From Psychrobacter piscatorii (lineage in GTDB: Bacteria > Pseudomonadota > Gammaproteobacteria > Pseudomonadales > Moraxellaceae), in assembly GCF_001444505.1 (NCBI RefSeq), contig NZ_LNDJ01000058.1:1-41949 (forward strand): 41,949 nucleotides of DNA, written 5' to 3'. The stretch's first letter is position 1. The number at the start of each line of letters is the position of its first letter. The position numbers were made by a program, and so were the translations under genes. Positions 37,942 to 41,949 of the stretch are shown piece after piece. The notes below the pieces were generated by a model. The model saw nothing but the letters and a program-made list of their open reading frames with translations. It was not told the origin of the DNA and ran no database searches.

Positions 37942-38074
37942 TTCTAATTCATAGATTATAAATGATCATTTTAATTTAACTTGAAGTTTATACCATTAAT
38001 CAAGCCTATCTATTGCGTCGTTTTTTTAATCCAAATTTGGTTATCGCGCCCTGCCAGACAACTAAATAACAAGG

Positions 38075-39028
38075 CTAGACCGTTTGCCGTCTTTTAAGCC
38101 AACGAGGAACGCGCGTGGTCGTGCCATTAACCACTGCATTTAACAACGCCGCCAGTAAAATCAGCGTCACGCCCAGATATTGAATCCAAGACAAAGCTTG
38201 ATGTAGCAGTATCATTGCCAGCGCAATCGCCGTCAACGGCTCAAAAATCGTAAACACAGATGCACGAGAGGCAGGCAATTTCTCCAGCGCTTTCATATAC
38301 AGGCCAAAGGGCACAACCGTACCCAAGAGCGACAGCCCAAGCACATAACCCCAAGTCGATAATGGCAGGGTAAGTAGCTGCGTGTACGTCTGATACGTCT
38401 CAGGCAGTAGTAGCAGCCCGCATGCGCTAATCACCACGGAGGTAAAAAATACCAACGGGGCAGGGTGCGCGTCATGCATCGCGCGCTTACCGAGCACGCC
38501 GTATAAGGAGTAGCACATCCCTGATGCTAAGCCGAGCAAAATACCCCAATTGACCTCTGCTTGCTCACCCAGCATCGTCAGCCCAACCCCAAACACTGCC
38601 ATGAATGCCAGCGCGATAGATTTGCGCGTGATGGACTCACTGAGCAAAAACTTTGAGAATAACAGGCTAAACACGGGTGCGGTATAAAGCAAAGCCACCG
38701 CAGGGCCCGCGCCAACATAACTGACAGCAAAAAAATAGCAGACGGACATCCCCAGTACACCAACTATCGACTGCATCGCCAAGCCAAACCACTGTCTGGC
38801 GCTCAGCTTCATCAGCTGTGGCCATAGGGTCGGTAACATGGCCAGCACAATCACTGCCGCCGTCACGATGCGTAATATTGTGACTTGCCAACCACTAAAG
38901 CCCATTTGATTGAGGTAGGTTGAGAATATCCCAAGTGTCCCCCAGCAGGTCGCTGCGGTGATGATTTGGACAATGCCTATCCATGACTGATGCGAGTGTA
39001 TCGCCGCTGTACTGTCGATATTTGCCAT
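38075..39028 (-). CDS. EamA/DMT-family transporter
   Basis: 317 aa with ten predicted membrane helices in two EamA repeats (about 15-150 and 160-300). TAATCWGTLGIFSTYL starts the first and GLASGMCYSLYGVLGKRAMHD the second, and GTVVPFGLYMKALEKLPASRASVFTIFEP is the typical second-repeat signature. The drug/metabolite transporter superfamily exports amino acids and other small metabolites. It lies downstream of trpE-trpG on the same strand, about 220 bases on, past a probable terminator, so a tryptophan link is not supported. ATG start with weak SD. Confidence 0.87.
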   Translation of the reverse strand: MANIDSTAAIHSHQSWIGIVQIITAATCWGTLGIFSTYLNQMGFSGWQVTILRIVTAAVIVLAMLPTLWPQLMKLSARQWFGLAMQSIVGVLGMSVCYFFAVSYVGAGPAVALLYTAPVFSLLFSKFLLSESITRKSIALAFMAVFGVGLTMLGEQAEVNWGILLGLASGMCYSLYGVLGKRAMHDAHPAPLVFFTSVVISACGLLLLPETYQTYTQLLTLPLSTWGYVLGLSLLGTVVPFGLYMKALEKLPASRASVFTIFEPLTAIALAMILLHQALSWIQYLGVTLILLAALLNAVVNGTTTRVPRWLKRRQTV

Positions 39029-39113
39029 AGTGGTTTCTTCTTACGATCTAAATGACATTGGGTTATTGCCAAAGCGCCTGTGATTTGAGGGCACCAAGCC
39101 GTATTGCAATAAG

Positions 39114-39150
39114 AAAAGACAACCGGTTCAAGGGCTGTCTTTTGTTTGTT
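39114..39150. terminator. Probable terminator downstream of trpG
   Basis: AAAAGACA (39114-39121) pairs with TGTCTTTT (39136-39143), with partial pairing inside. T-rich sequence follows on the + strand, and TTTTCTTATT follows on the - strand. It sits about 110 bases past the end of trpG and would separate it from the EamA gene. Confidence 0.65.
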
Positions 39151-39250
39151 CTTTTAGTCTATCATTAAAAGATTATAAACTGCTACTAGGGCGTGGTCTA
39201 AATTCAATCGACTATTATTTAAAATGGAAGACGTGGCTGGATAGTAGCAT

Positions 39251-39898
39251 TTACACCTGCAATAAAAAATTACTCAGCAGTCGCTTAGCACCTTCAGTGG
39301 CAAAAGATTCAGGGTGAAATTGTACGCCTTGTATCGGATAGTCTTTGTGCTTTAGTCCCATAATCTCATCACCTGTCAGCGCTGACTCATCAAAGCTCAG
39401 ATCAGCACGGCTCTCATTGGCAACTACTGAGGTAATCGTTAGGCAGCTTGGGATCGTATCGGCTTTGACCACCAGTGAATGATAGCGCATGATTTCAAGC
39501 TCTTGCGGCAAACCCTGATAGATACCCTTAGCATCATGGCGAATCGATGAGACCTTGCCATGCATCGGCACACTGGCACGTACCACATCGCCACCGAACA
39601 CATGCGCGATACCTTGCATACCGAGGCATACGCCCAGTAGCGGCACAGTTTTGCCCAGTTTCTCGATGACCTCGCTACATATACCAAAGTAAGCGGGATC
39701 ATCAGGGGAGCCAGGGCCAGGTGAAATGATGATTCTATCCAGATTCATCGCTTCTACCTCTGCGAGGGTAATCTCATTATTGCGCTTCACGGTGACGCTG
39801 GTTTCTTTATCATCGCTCAAGGTTTGCAGAATCTCGCCCACATATTGGTACAGATTGAAGGTAAACGAGTCGTAGTTATCGATAATTAAAACATTCAT
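39251..39898 (-). CDS. trpG: Anthranilate synthase glutamine amidotransferase subunit
   Basis: 215 aa. Class I glutamine amidotransferase with nucleophile C91 in GVCLGMQG, the oxyanion strand SPGPGSPDDP, and the His-Glu pair in VQFHPESF near the C-terminus. It supplies ammonia from glutamine to TrpE to make anthranilate from chorismate. In many gammaproteobacteria the same protein also serves PabB, so a dual role is possible. Two short inserts (around 28-34 and 170-182) lengthen it beyond the usual 190-200 aa. It starts 33 bases after trpE. Confidence 0.92.
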   Translation of the reverse strand: MNVLIIDNYDSFTFNLYQYVGEILQTLSDDKETSVTVKRNNEITLAEVEAMNLDRIIISPGPGSPDDPAYFGICSEVIEKLGKTVPLLGVCLGMQGIAHVFGGDVVRASVPMHGKVSSIRHDAKGIYQGLPQELEIMRYHSLVVKADTIPSCLTITSVVANESRADLSFDESALTGDEIMGLKHKDYPIQGVQFHPESFATEGAKRLLSNFLLQV

Positions 39899-39931
39899 GG
39901 GTCATAAACTCTTTGATAAAAATAGGGGTAA

Positions 39932-41350
39932 TTATGGTTGCATAAAGCTGTCTAATACGACTTTCATCGCCGACAGCTTACGCTGAATCTCTAGATACTC
40001 ATCGGCTGGGTTTGAGTCATAGACATTGCCGCCGCACGTTTGCGCGTAGGCTGACTCGCCGCTGATAAACAGGCTACGAATTGGAATGGCAAAGATGCAA
40101 TCGCCATTAAAATTAAATGAACCCAGCGCGCCGCCATAAGCACCGCGCCCATCGGGCTCCAGCTCGTTAATCACCTTAATAGCTTCTACCTTAGGAGCGC
40201 CTGATAACGTACCCGCGGGAAAGTTGCTGGCAAGGGCACTGAACATATCTTCGTCAGGGTGCAGGATGCCGACGATCTCAGAGGAGATATGCTGTACGTG
40301 CGAGAAGCGCTTGATGTCCATCAAACTACGCACTTTTACCGTGCCAAATCGCGCCACTCGGCCAATATCATTACGATGCAAGTCGACTAACATATTGTGC
40401 TCGGCAATTTCTTTATCATCGTTGAGTAGGGCGCGAGCAAGTTTGCGGTCTTCTGCCACATCGACGCCACGCTTGGCAGTACCTGCGAGTGGGTAAGTTT
40501 CCATCTCGCCTTGACGCAAACGAAACAGTAGCTCAGGGGAAGCACCAATGATGCACTGCTGAGCAAATTTCATAAAATACATGTGCGGCGAGGGGTTCAC
40601 GGTACGCAATTTTTCGTAGATGGGCATTTTGTCGCCAGCAATACGATATTTGGACTTAAACCCAACCTCACACTGAAAGATACGACCAGAGATGATGTCT
40701 TCTTTGACTTGCATCACTACCTTGGCATGCTCCTCTTGACTCATACCATCGCCCAAAAATTCAACGGTGGGCGCTTCGTAGCTGGGAACTGGCTCATCAA
40801 GTAGGGCTTTGATTTGCTCGATACGATTATTCTGCTGAGCGGTTGGATAATAAAAGTAGAAAATCTCACCCGTCATTTTATCGAGCGTCAATCCATCTAA
40901 ATAGACACCGAATTTGAACGGCTCAAAGTCTTCACTGGCTTTGGCTGTCAGGCTTGGCTCAAAAAAATTCACACAATCATAGCCCAAATAACCGACGAGA
41001 CCGCCACTTTGATCACGGGCAATGACGTGCTGCGGCGTGATGGCGCGGAGCAATTGATAAGGATTGTCAGTTTGATAACGAGTCGTTTCAGCCGTTTTAT
41101 TGTCCGTGATAGCGAGCGTATTACGGTCAATAGCAGCGATGGTGGTCACAGGATCAAAGCCGATGGCGTGATGGCGTGAGATATGACTGTCTTCGCCCAA
41201 TGACTCGAGCAAATAACAGGTGTCAAAAGCGCTCTCGATACGTTTGAATAATGCAAAAAAATCGATATCTTGCGTGAGCTTGATACGTTGTGGTTTGCTC
41301 GGGATATCGATAGGTGCAGGTTGGGTATGTATGGGCGTACTAGCAGTCAT
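39932..41350 (-). CDS. trpE: Anthranilate synthase component I
   Basis: 472 aa from the ATG at 41350, with GGAAT at SD distance. A TTG at 41362 is in frame but weaker. It is a chorismate-binding enzyme: SGAPKVEAIKVINELEP, GGNVYDSNPADEY and a VDLHRNDIGRV motif are present. A289 in YPLAGTAKRG is the key call: TrpE enzymes have Ala here, while PabB enzymes have a Lys that attacks chorismate. The stretch IFQCEVGFKSKY differs from the common FQxxLSQR form, so this is a divergent branch. TrpR upstream and TrpG downstream support a tryptophan role. Confidence 0.88.
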   Translation of the reverse strand: MTASTPIHTQPAPIDIPSKPQRIKLTQDIDFFALFKRIESAFDTCYLLESLGEDSHISRHHAIGFDPVTTIAAIDRNTLAITDNKTAETTRYQTDNPYQLLRAITPQHVIARDQSGGLVGYLGYDCVNFFEPSLTAKASEDFEPFKFGVYLDGLTLDKMTGEIFYFYYPTAQQNNRIEQIKALLDEPVPSYEAPTVEFLGDGMSQEEHAKVVMQVKEDIISGRIFQCEVGFKSKYRIAGDKMPIYEKLRTVNPSPHMYFMKFAQQCIIGASPELLFRLRQGEMETYPLAGTAKRGVDVAEDRKLARALLNDDKEIAEHNMLVDLHRNDIGRVARFGTVKVRSLMDIKRFSHVQHISSEIVGILHPDEDMFSALASNFPAGTLSGAPKVEAIKVINELEPDGRGAYGGALGSFNFNGDCIFAIPIRSLFISGESAYAQTCGGNVYDSNPADEYLEIQRKLSAMKVVLDSFMQP

Positions 41351-41437
41351 AATAAATTCCAAAATGGTTCAAATATGTGTCAATCAACAATTAATAAAGT
41401 AATGAGGAAAAGGGTAAACGGTATTGGGATCGGTGGT

Positions 41438-41713
41438 TTAAGACCGTTCTCTATGAGTCGCAAGTAATGCACTCACATCATGGCTGTGCATGGCTCTAGC
41501 ACCGCGAGAGACAGTCGCGATACCAACGCCTAGTTGCTCAGAGATGTCACGCTGCGTGATACCTCGATCAAGCAAGTCAAAGATACGAATGCGGTTAGCA
41601 ATGTCGTGCTGCTCTTTATCCGTCAGCAGGGCACTGAGTAGCTTTTCAATCTCTGCGCTATCAGTACAGTTTGCCAGATGACTCAGTAAGCTGTGATAAG
41701 GGTCAGTACTCAT
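41438..41713 (-). CDS. trpR: Trp operon repressor TrpR
   Basis: 91 aa, slightly shorter than E. coli TrpR (108). It is an all-helical dimer with a helix-turn-helix in the C-terminal half: TQRDISEQLGVGIATVSRGA (about 53-72), matching the E. coli stretch [20 protein letters not shown]. The LLSALLTDKEQHDIANRIRI segment forms the dimer core. With bound tryptophan it represses trp genes. It lies 87 bases upstream of trpE on the same strand, so repressor and first biosynthetic genes may share a transcript. A palindrome 77 bp upstream of its start may be its own operator. Confidence 0.9.
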   Translation of the reverse strand: MSTDPYHSLLSHLANCTDSAEIEKLLSALLTDKEQHDIANRIRIFDLLDRGITQRDISEQLGVGIATVSRGARAMHSHDVSALLATHRERS

Positions 41714-41789
41714 AAATTATCGTCTTATAATCAGTCGTCTTAATCAAAAACAGTCAGGATAACCATGAAGCTCTCGGCTTGTATCAGCA

Positions 41790-41811
41790 TTCTAGTACAG
41801 TAGTACAAGAA
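41790..41811 (-). promoter_or_regulatory. Possible TrpR operator upstream of trpR
   Basis: An imperfect palindrome: TTCTAGTAC, then AGTA, then GTACAAGAA, with one mismatch between 9-bp arms. The CTAGTAC half resembles the GTACTAG half of the E. coli trp operator. The site is visible; binding is inferred. Confidence 0.45.
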
Positions 41812-41949
41812 ATACAAGTGATGAGCTAAGTTAATAACAGGCTGCTATAGAAGCGATGATTTTTAAGCTTTGTTTATATAGATTCAACTCGTGGTTAGCA
41901 TCATATTCGATAGCATGTTTATAACCCCACTCTCAACTTCGAAAGTGAT

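Noticed and set aside
39932..41350. Aminodeoxychorismate synthase (PabB)
   Set aside because: The residue in the PLAGT motif is Ala, as in anthranilate synthase, not the Lys found in PabB. The TrpR neighbour agrees.

Overview
The window looks like chromosome from a Moraxellaceae gammaproteobacterium, most likely Psychrobacter. I infer this from gene content (a FimX-type pilus regulator, a TgpA transglutaminase operon, a HutC-controlled histidine utilisation cluster, TrpR with split TrpE/TrpG) and from moderate, AT-leaning base composition. No search was run. I saw no rRNA, tRNA, CRISPR array, insertion sequence or prophage. Apart from one AT-rich orphan lipoprotein gene, the window reads as ordinary chromosomal gene content.

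Region 1 (1-7.8 kb, + strand): a degenerate GGDEF/EAL regulator of the FimX type, a lipoprotein cytochrome c, a moxR-DUF58-tgpA unit and a DUF4031 gene. Region 2 (7.8-12.6 kb): a DUF302 lipoprotein that seems to start at AUU, a LysR regulator divergent from a glutathione-dependent formaldehyde dehydrogenase (adhC), a FrnE/DsbA-like protein, and an nfsB-like nitroreductase broken by a one-base deletion in an A tract. Region 3 (12.9-19.2 kb): a three-subunit molybdenum aldehyde oxidoreductase of the PaoABC type, with [2Fe-2S], FAD+[4Fe-4S] and Mo subunits, behind a terminator-like leader hairpin. It is followed by its maturation genes, an XdhC-like chaperone and a MocA-like cytidylyltransferase. 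A GNAT acetyltransferase and a convergent methyltransferase follow.

Region 4 (20.8-24.0 kb, - strand) is the least explained part. It is a five-gene unit: a stand-alone roadblock/LC7 protein, a stand-alone Aer-type PAS protein, a PhnD-like binding protein with no signal peptide, and two proteins I cannot name. The last of these looks, on inspection, like a divergent roadblock fold. I suggest this is an undescribed cytoplasmic sensing or switch module.

Region 5 (24.6-37.1 kb): gdhA converges on a hut operon transcribed hutU, YjiH-family transporter, hutH, hutG, hutI, with hutC divergent and a perfect 12-bp palindrome between. Together these turn histidine into glutamate, which gdhA can interconvert with 2-oxoglutarate. 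A polar amino acid ABC importer (binding protein, permease, ATPase) lies just past hutC. Region 6 (37.4-41.9 kb): an orphan lipoprotein, an EamA transporter, and trpR-trpE-trpG on the - strand with a TrpR-operator-like palindrome upstream.
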